This document shows, in pieces, positions 23,436 to 35,450 of a stretch of 64,000 nucleotides of DNA (position 1 is the stretch's first letter; each line of letters starts with the position of its first letter). The translations under genes and the position numbers were made by a program. Below the pieces are notes generated by a model that did not search any database, was not told the DNA's origin, and saw only the letters and a list, made by a program, of their open reading frames with translations. The stretch covers positions 182,687-246,686 of the forward strand of contig CAJNOP010000286.1 in NCBI GenBank assembly GCA_905250075.1, in the 5' to 3' direction. This DNA is from Rotaria sp. Silwood1 (taxonomy: Eukaryota; Rotifera; Eurotatoria; Philodinida; Philodinidae).

Positions 23436-24878
23436 CGATTGTCTTAATAACTTCTAGTTTTTTTTTTTCACAATTCTTATACTTCTACATATGCATTTAA
23501 TTATCAGAAAAAAAGAATTTCATATAACAGTTATTGCTCAATTTTTTTGTAAAAAATGATGCAACTTATGAAGACATACGTATTCATCGACTTTCAAAGA
23601 CAAGAGAAATATTTGGTCATAATAAATACATAGATTCATTGAAAATACTATGTGTGGCATAATGATTGCTTTTCAAGTATCGTAATGAGATATTGCATTG
23701 AGTTAATTGGATGATCTTTTTATAAGGCTAAAAATGAAGCTGTGTTATGACGAAATGTCCTATTATTCTGGGAGAAATACAGATAAAAATAACGTTAAAA
23801 AAAGTCTTCTTCTTAATACAAACAAAACATTTGATTATATTATAATTTACTTTCAAAAAAAAATAAAAGAAATATAATAAGATAAAATCATGAATATGTA
23901 TGAAAAACATTATCTCTTATTACGTTATTCAACTGCATGAACTCTTTGAAGAACAGAGCCGATCACATTTTGAACACAACTCATATCAATTGTTTTGGGT
24001 GTAAGTGTACATGTCAATGTAGTTGAAGCGAAGATGTGCACACACGCATACTCCTCACACACACACCCTAAACGGTATGGTGCAAAATTTATATTTTTTC
24101 ATACATTCGTAAATCAAATGATGCGAGACAAGGAGAAACACTTGCACATAGGATTCGCGATTTTTATATAAAATAGTCAAAAGCATAGTGTGAAACGTCG
24201 GATGTTTCTAATTAACTATCGTGTTACACTGTGTTTTTGACAAGTTCATATAAAAATTACAAATTTATTGCCCCACTGTTTCGTTTTGCAACCTCATATT
24301 ATTGATGAATGTATGACAAATGTAAACCATATATTGTTCGAAAAGGAAGACTTTTTCATCTTGGCAGATAGGAACGATATTTCTTTGCAGAAGTTGACCA
24401 TCAAAAAGACATAGATATCAAAATTTGGACCTTGTTTGTTGAATCTCAGGAGGACTATGCATTCGTCTTAACGATACTTGTCTTTCCTCTGATGTAATTT
24501 CGTTCACGAATAAGTTATAAAAACAAGTTACATACGATTTACAAGAGAACAACATTTTCTATCTATCGATGAAAACATTCTCTTTTAGTACCCTTCTATG
24601 GAAGGAAGATAGAAGTCGACATTTGTTGCGGTACACTCGCATCAGGTATCATGTTGAACTCTGTCGAAGTCTCGTGAAGTCTTTAGAAGTCTTGGATCTC
24701 ACTATTTCTACTTCGATTTTTATTGAACAGAACAATAAAAATTCCGTACACAACTGGTGGACTATGTCGTCGACAAACTCTAAAACAGAAAAAACGTTCT
24801 GCCACATCTAATCTTCTTGTACAGTACTAAGCTAAGCTTTAAATACATGTAAATAGTCAGAAGATCCAGAAAATTATT
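23436..24878. other. Intergenic region without recognisable gene
   Basis: AT-rich. The 80-codon frame at 24569-24811 has no domain. A telomere-like pair is present at 23997-24068. Confidence 0.4.
23997..24068. repeat. Degenerate telomere-like inverted pair
   Basis: GGGTGTAAGTGTACATG on the left; right arm CTCCTCACACACACACCC. Confidence 0.5.
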
Positions 24879-25487
24879 TTATGTCAGCTTGAATACTTCG
24901 ATGTCTGATGTAGTAAACGTACGATCTCCAGTAAATGTTCTACAGCCTCTATTGGTTGTATCCAAGTATGCTCTAGGAAATCCAACAGTGCTATTCGTGT
25001 TTGAGTTACTGTCCGTTGCCACGTATAGATCATGACCACAACCAAATGTTGGTCCAAAGCCACCGTTATGACAAACTGCAAAAGGTACGAATTGCTTAAC
25101 GACTGAATATTTAGTAGGCGAAATGGCATGAGGGTTTGTTAGAGTGAACAAGAATGCAGTGGCATCACTCTCAAAGTCACCACTTGAACTCCAAGGGACT
25201 GAGGTGTAACCACCGAACAAGTAACCATTGTTCGATTGGATAATTGTTATTGTCTCCCCATCTTGATCACAATGTGAGTGAAATGAAGCAGCATCGAATC
25301 CATGCCTTGATGCTTTATACATTAGTGTCCATTGCTGATTCTGATTCCCATAAAATTCATTTAATATACTCTTGTGTCCAGGTTTAAGAAGTGTACTACC
25401 CGGAAAACCACCTTCGATGAGCATATCGAAAATTATTGTGTTGTAATTGTCAAATACTGTTGGAACATTCAGTTCTATTGGTTCCAT
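24879..25487 (-). CDS. TLDc domain protein
   Basis: An open frame of 202 residues consisting almost entirely of a TLDc domain. Matching features are GFPGSTLLKPGHKSILNEFY at about 28-47, WTLMYKASRHGFDAASFHSH (53-72) with the family's Y-(K/R)-x-S-x-x-G-x-x-x-x-x-FH signature, NNGYLFGGYTSVPW and, near the end, FGCGHDLYVATDSN. TLDc proteins (TLDC1/OXR1/NCOA7 group) protect against oxidative stress and, in several cases, bind the V-ATPase. Here the domain is followed only by a short tail ending at 24879. Met at 25487 is the first in frame. An AG acceptor-like TTTCGTAG lies just upstream, so the true N-terminus could be in another exon; bdelloid relatives often carry extra N-terminal domains. Confidence 0.8.
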   Translation of the reverse strand: MEPIELNVPTVFDNYNTIIFDMLIEGGFPGSTLLKPGHKSILNEFYGNQNQQWTLMYKASRHGFDAASFHSHCDQDGETITIIQSNNGYLFGGYTSVPWSSSGDFESDATAFLFTLTNPHAISPTKYSVVKQFVPFAVCHNGGFGPTFGCGHDLYVATDSNSNTNSTVGFPRAYLDTTNRGCRTFTGDRTFTTSDIEVFKLT

Positions 25488-26492
25488 GAGCTGGATCTAC
25501 GAAAATTGATCGAACAAATATTAGTCATTACAAATATTGATCGATACAAAAATTAATCGACAAGATCATTGTTCGATGTATGTACTGGTTGAGAATTTTA
25601 TAGAAACACACAGAAGCTTTTTAAAAACGTTTCATCGCAGACGAAAAGGATAAACTGACACCAAAAGGAGATTGATGATACTATTTATAAATTAACAGTC
25701 GCCACAAAAAATAAATTTTTTTTCTCTGATATACGCAATACATGAACTAGAAAATTCTTTTAACAATTAAAATTGTTACACTTACAGATTTTCATGAACT
25801 TATATCAAAATTAATTCTGACAGAAAACTTAAATCAAGAACAAAAATATCTTAAGTTTAACATACGACTACGTCAATAAAGTATGCAGTGAAAGCTAACA
25901 TGGGGTTTAAAAAGAAAAATATGTGAAATTTCATTATCAATTACTAAAGTTAACCTGAAATAGCTGATGAAGTAAGAATTAGGATATGTTTCAGACACTA
26001 TTTATATAAAAAACGTTATTATTTCACTCTGAAAAATCAAACTAGATACTAGAAACTCAAATTATTTTTTCACAATAATAAAAGAACTGACGAAATAAAT
26101 TAATTTTGTATTTTTCTTTCTTCAAAGTAATAAGATATTGGAATGTAGAAGGCGTTTACTTTTCTTTTACATGATCATACTATAAAATTCAGAACAACTG
26201 CTCATACTTTCTTAACTGATACTTGTTTTATTTTGCATTCAATTGAAAGTCTGATTCAAAAATCTTTATTTTAATTACTATAAATTTCTTGACTAACATT
26301 CATATCGAACAATTTTCGTGTCGATCAAGTTTTGATTTTCCTACGGAACTGCCACATGTTTCTCCCGCAGGACATGATCTCAATATGAAACTTTTTTTGA
26401 AAATTGATCATGAGATGTGTCACACTTCATCGAACAAACTAGTTCATGAACGTCATGTTTTGCATTTTTCTCACAATCCATCTAAAAAAAAT

Positions 26493-26878
26493 TAGAATTA
26501 AAATTAGATAAGAATGGATTATAATTGTATGTTTTTAATCAAAAATGATCGGAAAATCAAAATTTCATTAATTATCAAGATTAAATTCGATTGCAATCAA
26601 TTAAATATTTTGCTACAAGCATCAATTTTAATTGATTTTTCTTCATGAAACATCTTAAAAAAAAAACTTCAACCGATTTTTGTCGCTTTGCATCAACTGT
26701 AATCAATCTTTTTCATTAAGTTTTAATCGGTTATAATCAAAATTAATCCTTAACAATTGATAAAATTTCGATTTGTTAGTCATCGCTAATTTAAATCGGT
26801 TAAAAATTGATTAAAATCATATAATTATAATCGGTTTTTAATCATTTTTTAACCGATTATCATCTTATTTTAACCCTA
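26493..26878. mobile_element. Candidate MITE filled with AATCGGTT words
   Basis: About 385 bp dense in AATCGGTT, AACCGAT and TAATCAA-type words on both strands. Left end TAGAATTAAAATTAGAT; right end reverse-complemented TAGGGTTAAAATAAGAT. I see no flanking 8-bp duplication, so the mobile-element call rests on end similarity and the internal word pattern shared with the other TAG-ended elements. Confidence 0.4.
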
Positions 26879-27110
26879 ATCTTTTTACATACGAAGCCGA
26901 TAAACATTGATTGTTTATAAGTCGTCTTCTCACGTGCTTTGTTTTCATTTTTTTTCAAGAAAAACGTGACAACATTTTTTTTACATTTTTGACTCTTCTA
27001 TGCCTCCTCCTAAGGATTTCCCTGAAGTGGTCGCAAGTTAGCTGTGAGTCAATTTGTATCAAAGACTGACATCTATATTTATATTTACAAACATAAACTA
27101 GATCTGGAGC

Positions 27111-27156
27111 GGGTGTGGTTTGAATGAAGATAATAGTAATATTAACATCCACACCC
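27111..27156. repeat. Short telomere-like hairpin
   Basis: GGGTGTGGTTTGAATG on the left and CATCCACACCCT on the right; stem GGGTGTGG/CCACACCC with an AT-rich loop. Confidence 0.7.
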
Positions 27157-28009
27157 TATCAACAATCATTTGAGAAAAGAAACGTCTTGGTCAATTTAGA
27201 ACGAGCCAAGACATTTATCAATAATTAATTCGTTTGTTACATTCATAAGATGTATCACTCTGATGCATTCCTTTTTCATTATTTATTCTCAATACTAATG
27301 ATTGACTTTCGATTAACGTTACGTAGTTGTATAGATGTAAGTCGACGAATTAATAGACAGTAGTAACCTGTGGTCAATTGAGTGTATTCATCTTTATCAT
27401 TGGTTGATTTCTTTTTTCTTTTGGCATACATTTTCCTAGATATAATAACATTTTAGTACATGTTTATTGATAGATGCACGATTGATTGATAAGGTTTCTG
27501 TTAGTTATTTTAGGGTGACATCTTTTTAATGGTATGATCATCAATACCAATTTCTGCATGCCTAACGTATAATATTCGTTCTACGATCTCAACTAAATTC
27601 AATACTTGCTGAACAGAGATTGAACCCTTTAGGTTTCAAAGTGAACCGAATTCTGATCGATCTGAACCTTTTAAAAACTGTATAATTAGAATTAACAAAA
27701 GACAGATTGATTAGTCTACATGTGTTAGAAAGTTGAATATAATACAATTCTTTGTGCATATTTCTATGGAAGCGTATTTTTTTTAATATTCAGTCAAATA
27801 TTATTGAGCCGCATTTGATTCTAATATTTGTGCTCATTGGTTTCTTTCAGTATTTAATTAATTGAGCATGAAGATTTATTTTTGTGAATTGTATCATTTA
27901 GCTTGATCAACAATGTCGTTTTTTTATATGATGAGATCATATTTGTTGCTCTTTTGAAAATAAAACATCAATATGTTTATTTGACGAATAGATAACGCCA
28001 TATTTATTG

Positions 28010-28870
28010 ACAATATAAGCAAATACAAGTTTTTTTTCCTTGAGCAGGAAAAATAATACTTCCACCAATACCTAAAATAAAATAAAAATTAATAAATTGA
28101 TTTCGATTAATAATTAACAAATAAATCTTCATGACCGAATATTCTTGATCCAAATGCTTTTACATCGTTTTCAAAAACTTGAAATCCTTTTATAAATGCA
28201 TTAGGATAACTTCGTACAAGATCAATTTCATTTTCAGATGTATTCGATGATGTCAATCGTTTTTTGTTTTCGATTATCTAAATATCCAATTAAAGAAGCG
28301 TAAAGTTATGCAACTGATCAAGCATTTTTTATTCCATTAGTACTTGGAATTTGTGCTTGATGATAACAATAATCATTAAATATAGGTAACTCTGAAAGAA
28401 TTCTTTCATCTCTAATATTTCTCACATTAGAATCGAAATATCAGTCCATTCTGGTTTTCTTTGTTCAAGTATATGAATAATCTCTCTCAAGTTAGTCAAT
28501 ATTTTCTAACGGGTGATGAATAATTAAGTAAACCTCTTTGAACATATAATGAAACAGTTGTACCTACTGAACCTATTCTTGTTGAAAACGGAATATGTAA
28601 TGTAACATTCTCATACGGTTTACTTTTTGATTCATTGAAGCAACCACCCCATCGATCAACAACTGGTAGTCCTTTATAATAAAAACTGCAAATGATGCTC
28701 CCAAATCTTGTTCTTGTAGAAAATTCATTATGAATAAAGTTCCATCCAGGATCAGTTTTACCATGAACAATATCAAACGATTTAAGAGAAAGATTTTACG
28801 AATAGTAGTCAATCGTTTTAAATTATTGTCTAAGTTTGCTTTTGTTTCTTGAAAGTTCAGACAATGTTTC
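28010..28870 (-). pseudogene. Beta-lactamase-family serine hydrolase, decayed
   Basis: Minus-strand pieces in order: TDPGWNFIHNEFSTRTRFG, FYYKGLPVVDRWGGCFNESK, HIPFSTRIGSVGTTVSLYVQ and RGLLNYSSPVRKY ending in TGA at 28496-28498; then IIHILEQRKPEWTDIS; AQIPSTNGIKNA with two stops near 28300-28320; SYPNAFIKGFQVFENDVKAF and GIGGSIIFPAQGKKTC. These follow the LACTB/class-C beta-lactamase-like fold: VVDLWGG, FSxTKG, RGLLDYxxPVxxYW, QKPEWxPG, PSSNGxxTA and GHxGxGGS. The active-site FSxTKG (SxxK) reads FSTRIG, so the catalytic lysine is lost. Several stops and frame changes confirm decay. Eukaryotic members hydrolyse esters or peptides. The GFQVF/GIGGS part appears split by an intron (about 28070-28125). 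Confidence 0.7.
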
Positions 28871-28900
28871 AAGTTAAAGTCTTGATGTTGCTGTACCTAT

Positions 28901-30800
28901 TAGTTTTTTTTTCGAATACTACAATCAACTTTATCCTAATATGTTATCGGTATTGGTTCACATAGCGTCATATCTACCACAACAATAAATCGACCCGGTA
29001 AGATTAGGTTCGTGTTCTTGTCCGTTCGTCTCTTATGTAAAGACTATCATCAAGCATTTTGTTCTAACATTAGTACTTGAAAGATGGAAATAGAAAAATA
29101 TCAAGAGATTTGATTGTGAAGATCTTATTCTGTTATGTCGAAGAGCGTATGCTGCTTTAAGATATAAGTGATATTGTATAGCTACCCATTCTTTTTTATA
29201 ATCCATTGTCGTTTAAAACGTCTTTTAACTATTGATAAATTTAACGTTTTTTCTTCAATCTTTTAACATTGCTTTTGTAATCCACTATTTTCTATCACAA
29301 AATTCAAGAAAATATAAATAGAATTGTTATCCTATAATGCTTGTTCTTCATAGAAAATGTATGCTTGGAATAATATTCAAAAGTAATATGTTTTTCTTCA
29401 ATGCAGAAAAGACACATGCCAATTCACGTGCTGCTGAATATCGATGATGGATCGAAATTTTTCGTATTACGATGAGAAAATTACAACAGAAAGTATTTCT
29501 TTTGCTAATTTGATATTTTTTCTTGTGAAAAGTAACTTAGTTGGCTATTGGCGCCTGCACACAAAATCACCTGAACTTAAGTAGCATAACAATGCTATAT
29601 TTATTCCGTTTACAGCAAAAAATAGTTTGCTAGAAATGAAAGATTTCATCTTCTAATGGTGAAAATGACGATTAGATAAGGATCAAGCAAAAGCAATTGT
29701 ATTGGTCAATGTTAACACTCAGTGTAGATCGATTTCTAGTGAAAATAGTTGGTGAAAAATAGACATTCAATATTTGACTTCATTCGATATTAGAATTTTC
29801 CACTTAAGATTAACGATATTTTCAATAAAACTCAATGTATATACTTGTGAAAAAGATTACCCAAGACAATTTGTGAAAAGCAAGGATTGCATGTTGCGAA
29901 GACTCAAACATCGACTTGAATGTCAATTTGTTCATTCTATCTGAATTCGTTCTTCTGACAATTGCCATTACGGAGTACTAAAGAAGCTCGGTACAATCAA
30001 ATTCTTACTTTTGATTGTTAGTTCTAATTCTCGAGTTTTTCAAATCCATCATAATTGTAATAATTCGAGAAGAGAGAACTGATCGAACTTTTATTTTCAA
30101 TTGTGTCACCTGTTTTCAATTACTTAGGACTTATCCAATTTGTGACTATCCTTTTGTTAAAGCTTTACAAAAACTATAGATCTCTTTCGACAAAAAAATC
30201 ATCAATAATTCTCCTCCGTTGTTCGAATATTCTTTTCCTCAGTAAGTTCAATTAGACTAGTTTCAAAGTAGATTTTATGAATCATCCATCATAATGAAAA
30301 ATATTTATGAATGTTTTTTTTGGTTTTTGTTCTCTCCAACAACTTAACTTTGTCGATCATTAAAAACCAATTGAATATAACAATAACCATTGCACCTACC
30401 CACTATACGATACGACATTCATGCTATTGTGGTTTGATTGTATAAAAAGTTAACATATTCTAGAGTCGAACCTAAAAAAACTAAATCAATTTCAATGCAT
30501 TTCGACGACCTACGGTATGGTGTGTGGATGTATAGAATATTCTAATGTAACTCTAGTGCAATTCACTATCTTAAGCTCTTACCATGCAGCATGTTGACAG
30601 TATATCACGATGATTTAAGAATATTTTAGTCATAAACACGAGTTAAAAAAAGAAAACACTGAAATATTGTCTCAGTATAGTGATCCAGCACGATATGAAA
30701 TTGATAAAAAGTTATTTTTTTTAATTTTCTTATTGAATAACAATGGTTGTTTCGTTTTAATATAGATTATTTTTCATCTAATGTATTAACATTATCGATA
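28901..30800. other. Intergenic region without recognisable gene
   Basis: AT-rich, stops in all frames, no convincing motif. A single G-rich telomere-like arm (TGGTGTGTGGATGTATAG) occurs near 30520 without a C-rich partner. Confidence 0.4.
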
Positions 30801-31586
30801 TTAGCTGTTCATATCCATTTGGACATGTGAAGGTTTTTGTTTATATTTTTCCAATTCGTCTCTTCGATTTTGAAAATCTTTCACAATATATTTTTCTGCT
30901 TCTTGCCGTAGCCATAATTTACTTGTGTGATGTTTCATTATTTGTTTTAGAAGAATTACACTTAGGATTATTCCAACGAATAAGCCAATTACAACACATA
31001 TTAAGACTACAATGACGACACTGACAAAAAAAGACTTCTTGCTGTTATTACAACAATGATGGCAAGCCGATCCAAAGTCAATATTATTGTTGCTAGCACA
31101 GAAAAAGATAATCAAAATAACAAAACCCACAATGGCCAATAGTAAAATAAAAGCACTAAAATAATAAATCATCAATTCATTGATTGAGTGTGGAAAATGA
31201 TGTTTGAGTTTTTCGCCATTCTTGTCAATCACCCTCAATATAAAGGCTAAGCCAAAAACAATCATTTGAATCAAAAGAATAATTGCAGTTGAATCACGAA
31301 TAACAAAGAAATAATATTTTAAAAGCCTATCTCTTTCAGCTTTTGGATCGTTTTGAACAGTTTCAATGATGAATTCGAATTGGCATATATCACAAAACTT
31401 GAAACCTTTTCCACGTTTATTTTCTGCTCGCCAATAATTTAGGCATGTTCTGTGAACATAAGCTGAATTACCAGTACATAAACATGGACTTATGATATCA
31501 TCAGGATTGTCAGTGTCTAAACATATTCGACATTGTTTTAATTGATCATTTGACAGTAACAGTCCAGTATCGCTTCCTGCAGACAT
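30801..31586 (-). CDS. MARCH-type RING-CH membrane E3 ubiquitin ligase
   Basis: An intact 261-residue frame. Residues 19-68 form a RING-CH (C4HC3) zinc finger with ligands C19, C22, C35, C37, H45, C48, C65 and C68, and with the usual tryptophan in YW (51-52). Three membrane helices follow at about 98-119, 139-163 and 185-213, then a charged cytosolic tail. A cysteine/histidine cluster (SACHHCCN, 173-180) lies between helices 2 and 3. MARCH ligases transfer ubiquitin to membrane proteins to control their trafficking and turnover. Two helices are usual for the small MARCH proteins, so the third is a variation. The Met at 31586 precedes the finger by 18 residues, as in the family. The substrate cannot be inferred. 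Confidence 0.9.
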   Translation of the reverse strand: MSAGSDTGLLLSNDQLKQCRICLDTDNPDDIISPCLCTGNSAYVHRTCLNYWRAENKRGKGFKFCDICQFEFIIETVQNDPKAERDRLLKYYFFVIRDSTAIILLIQMIVFGLAFILRVIDKNGEKLKHHFPHSINELMIYYFSAFILLLAIVGFVILIIFFCASNNNIDFGSACHHCCNNSKKSFFVSVVIVVLICVVIGLFVGIILSVILLKQIMKHHTSKLWLRQEAEKYIVKDFQNRRDELEKYKQKPSHVQMDMNS

Positions 31587-32389
31587 GATTGAGCTTCACT
31601 GAAATACTTAAATACAAAGAGAAAATATTAAAATAATTACGATAAATGGTTTGTGTGCGAGGAAAATCATCAGCTACTGGTGCGTACTTGTCCTCTTTTT
31701 CTCCATATCAAAATAGTACTCTCTTTAAAGTTTCAATATGAAGAACATGTTCAGAATTTCTATATTTGAACATTGTTAAGTTTGTGTCGCGCTATAGTTC
31801 AATTATAATGAGAAGGAAGAGCGAGAACATGAACAAGTGAAAATAGAACAAATCTACAGTATAATTTCGACAAATGGTTTAGATTTAAGAAGGACATACG
31901 TAGCTATGGAGAAACAGACTCTCGTTATTTTACATTTTCTTCTTCCTTTTTTCCATCTGTCTAAATCATATGATAGTTCTATTCTTTTTTCATTTGCTTC
32001 AGAGTTTTTTTTTTACTAATCACTAAAATCGCAATGCAAATCAATGCATGTAGAATAAAGTTCAAACAAGAAAATTCTGAATAAAATACTATTTTGATAA
32101 TAAGGAGGTTGATAATCATACATCAATAATATTGCAATAGATTCCAGGGAAATAGAATACTTTCAAGAAAAACAAGCAATCAGAAAAAACTTTTCGCTTC
32201 TCTAATTAAAATAGTTTCTATTCAAAGTTTTCTCCACAATAATATTCATTCAAAAAGAAACAAGTGAATTATGCGTGTAAGTTTCGCAGACATTTGAGTT
32301 CAAGTTAACTAAAAAAACAATAAGTACTCTAAACAATTTTCTCGCAATGTAAAAATTAAAATGATTCTCATTTAGGCAATCTTCCTAGC

Positions 32390-32848
32390 TAGAGCCCTGC
32401 AGGGTGCCCATAACCTGTCCTGCCCTGCCCTGCCCTGCCAGGACAGGGCAGGGCAGGTTGCAAAAGTAGCAGGGCAGGGCAGGGTCAGGTTACGAAATTT
32501 TTACAGGGCAGGTTACAGGGCAGCACTGTCATAACCTGTTAACCTGCTATTAATTTATCGAATCAAACATTATAGACATCTTTTGAAAAATTTTATACGA
32601 AGAAGAATATCGAAGCATAAAACAACTTAAAGTAGGAGAATTGATATACGAAGTCGATGAAAAGTTATGAATTTTTTTGTAATATCAAATATAGCAGGGC
32701 AGGGCAGGTTACAGGTTATGAAAAAAAGTCTCAGGGCAGGACAGGGCAGGGTACGCGAAAAAATTCACAGGGCAGGACAGGATTAGGTTGCAGAATTTTT
32801 ACAGGGCAGGTTACAGGTTACGAAAATACTGCACCCTGCAGCCCTCTA
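32390..32848. mobile_element. hAT-type MITE filled with GGGCAGG words
   Basis: The 459-bp element has ends TAGAGCCCTGCAGGGTGC (left) and, reverse-complemented, TAGAGGGCTGCAGGGTGC (right). It is flanked by a perfect 8-bp direct duplication TTCCTAGC (32382-32389 and 32849-32856), diagnostic of hAT-type insertion. Both ends are packed with irregular copies of CAGGGCAGG and GGGCAGGTTACAGG; the ~130-bp middle is AT-rich and unique. No transposase is encoded. The perfect duplication suggests it is younger than the other elements here. Confidence 0.9.
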
Positions 32849-34240
32849 TTCCTAGCCTTCTGATCAAATTTTCAAAGCCTTAAAAATTGTAGTAAGAATA
32901 TATCATATTACTTATCCCACTAGAAATCAAAACGAAGTAGATTTACAAATGAGTATCAAACTCTTTTAGATTTTGTAACATATCTGCTATTTAAAAGTTT
33001 GTTGCAAAGTATCTGCTATGGATTGCTTAATCAATCTTTTCTCTTTCGATTATTATTCTTTTAGTTTAGACATTATGATACCGCATTTTGATCACATATA
33101 GTATATGTATAAACATCAATACTCTATATTTGAGCACCTACTTCTCTTACTTTTAACTACAAAGAAAATGTCCTATTTTCTTCTCTTATCCATTATTACA
33201 TAATTCAGCTCTCTTTATGTGTGTCGTAAATAAGATCGTTTGCTTGATTATTTATCAGCATTAGTATGATCAGAATAAGTTAAGTCAAGGATATGACGAA
33301 TACGCACTAGAGTTGTGAAACTAACTTACATGATTTAACTTCAAGTATTGAAGAAATAGATTGAGTTTTTGACAAAATATTTCTGAAAATTTTGCAGTCG
33401 ATCACAATATGTCCTTAACAATGAATGTATGCTGAGTAATGCAGAACGAATTGCAACATACGAACATTTGATGCACTTTTGCTGCTCCTTCAAGCAATTT
33501 TTATTCATCAGTCTACGTCATGTGAACCACGTGTGTTATTCACGTAAAAGAAAATTGTGCAAATGTTTCTTCGATGATGATTTCTTCTTAATGGAGAGGC
33601 ATGACTCATCGAAGGAGCAATAACGAGTCATTTGCAGAACATGTAAATATTGTTGTCAACTTGATGAAACATCTTTTGACCTTGTTAAGCTGAGAAGTCA
33701 GCTAAGACAAATGAATGGGGATTGCCTATTACAATAATAACCACTATTCGTTTAAGAAAAGTTTTGAATTCGAAGAACTAATATCTCAATGTTTCATCCG
33801 CAAAGTTACAATAAAAACTACATAGTCTCTCTCGTCAATAATATTCATATTGTCCAAGACATGAATTTGATAAGCATTTTCAAATATAAAAACTCGAGAG
33901 TATAACAGACAGATGATGACAGTTTCTTCATTGAAATTAAGTCGATTTTCCAAAGTATTTCTTATTCAAGAGTATTTCTTTTTGTTTGTATTCGAAATAT
34001 TCTTGATCAGTTCTGAGTACAATACATTAGAAATATTGTTCATATCGTCTAACGATGCACAAAATAAAATGGATAAATAACCTTACACTGCATACCAAAT
34101 GTTGAAACTCAAACATTGATGAATACAATCTATCGTTTTCAATTCATATTCTGAATGCATGTGCTAAAATTTCAAAAAGAAAATAATCGAGTGTTTTGAG
34201 AACTATTCTTAGTATTGGTTAATTTTTAAATTCCACAATT

Positions 34241-34304
34241 GATGTAGGCGTAGGTATGAATATAATCTCTAATATTGAGTTTCATTCACATTCACACACT
34301 CTCA
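34241..34304. repeat. Degenerate telomere-like inverted pair
   Basis: GATGTAGGCGTAGGTATGAA on the left and TTCATTCACATTCACACACT on the right; the pairing is interrupted. Confidence 0.5.
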
Positions 34305-34695
34305 ATCATTTGCTACTAATAATTATCAATAAAATTCCGTCATCGAATAAGAAAACTGAAGTTAAGTCTACACCACAGATCAGATAGAACGAGAATCATC
34401 ATGAAAGAAAAAAAAATGAGTTTTAGAATCCACATGAAAATAAAAAGAAATCAGATTAAATTTCTCTCTCATTAAAGCATTTTATAGTATGGATAGTGCA
34501 ACAATTCAATCTCGCTCAAATGATTAATATCCAAAGCACAGGACTGACATTACATTATTTATTTCAATTGAATAGGATGTAAGTGAGAAAAAAAAAATAT
34601 ACCATACCTACAACCTCTTAATGTAATGAACCGTAACGCGTTCAATAATTTGTAACGACGCACCGTTCACAATAACATTTTTATAGTGGAAATAT

Positions 34696-34752
34696 AGATG
34701 TATAGGTGTGAGTGTGAGTTTTATTTTCACACACCCCATACCTACACCTATC
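34696..34752. repeat. Compact telomere-like hairpin
   Basis: The left arm AGATGTATAGGTGTGAGTGT is mirrored by CACACACCCCATACCTACAC and CTATCT on the right, with only about 9 nt of loop (TTTTATTTT). It is the clearest single-stem member of the family. Confidence 0.75.
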
Positions 34753-34977
34753 TACTTATTGGTACGTGAGCTAATAAGCATAATGTGTATGATAATGATA
34801 TGGAATCTCTGAATTTCCATTACAATAATATATTTCTTACTATTGAAAGAACAATGTTCAAATAAAATAATTGCTATTCTCTCAACTTAGACAGATAATT
34901 ATATCAAAGTCATAGATGAAAAATTGACTGCTACAACTAATATTATATTTGATTATAAATTCTATGGATACGTAACT

Positions 34978-35450
34978 CAACAATATTACTTATCCTCATG
35001 ATCCAGATGACCATTATATCTTCGGTGCCAATGAATGCGTGACTAATGCAATAGCAGCATGTATTAAAATGTATAGGCCTGATCTTTCAGGAGTATATTT
35101 ATAATATACCGATGATGAAGCGCATCAATTTGAAGACAGTGAACGATTCAACCAAGCAGTCTAGAATATTAATCATCAGATAGAACGAATTTGGGAAGCT
35201 ATCGATTACCATATGAAACATAACAAAGAAGATTGGTTATTCATTATTATACGACATCATTGTAGAGACACTATAAAACGTAAAGAACATGATTATCACT
35301 CCAGTAGAAAACGAATAAGTTGGACAATAATACAAAGTCAACAAATAATTAATTATTTTCATGACTGTTAATCTGCCATAGTTGAGATGTATTCCACAAT
35401 GACAAGATGGATCGATCTTAACATTTCGTTTGAATATGAATGAGAATAAG
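34978..35450 (+). pseudogene. Alkaline-phosphatase-like phosphodiesterase, decayed
   Basis: One plus-strand frame reads HDPDDHYIFGANECVTNAIA, ACIKMYRPDLSGVYL, stop (35102-35104), YTDDEAHQFEDSERFNQAV, stop (35162-35164), NINHQIERIWEAIDYHMKHN, KEDWLFIIIRHHCRD and, after a stop at 35369-35371, SAIVEMYSTMTRWIDLNISF. The order DDEAH...Q-x-x-x-IW-x-AID...(D)W-L-x-I-I resembles type I phosphodiesterase/nucleotide pyrophosphatase proteins, where the metal-binding motif near the end is TDHGR. Here that site reads RHHCRD, so metal ligands are lost. Three in-frame stops without frameshift indicate a fairly young pseudogene. Neither the N-terminal catalytic part nor the C-terminus was found. Confidence 0.6.

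Larger units (their letters stand above)
25488..28000. other. Intergenic region with a word-rich AT element and a telomere-like hairpin
   Basis: No gene recognised. It holds the element at 26493-26878 and the telomere-like pair at 27111-27156. Confidence 0.4.
31587..34950. other. Intergenic region with a hAT MITE and two telomere-like hairpins
   Basis: No gene recognised. Open frames at 31837-32019, 32657-32863 and 33429-33623 have no features, and the second lies inside the repeat-filled MITE. Confidence 0.4.

Noticed and set aside
26493..26878. 8-bp target duplication around the AATCGGTT-rich element
   Set aside because: The flanking octamers (poly-A on the left, T-rich on the right) do not match.
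32657..32863. 68-codon frame with repeated GQVTGYE phrases
   Set aside because: It lies in the GGGCAGG-rich hAT MITE; the peptide repeats reflect the DNA words.
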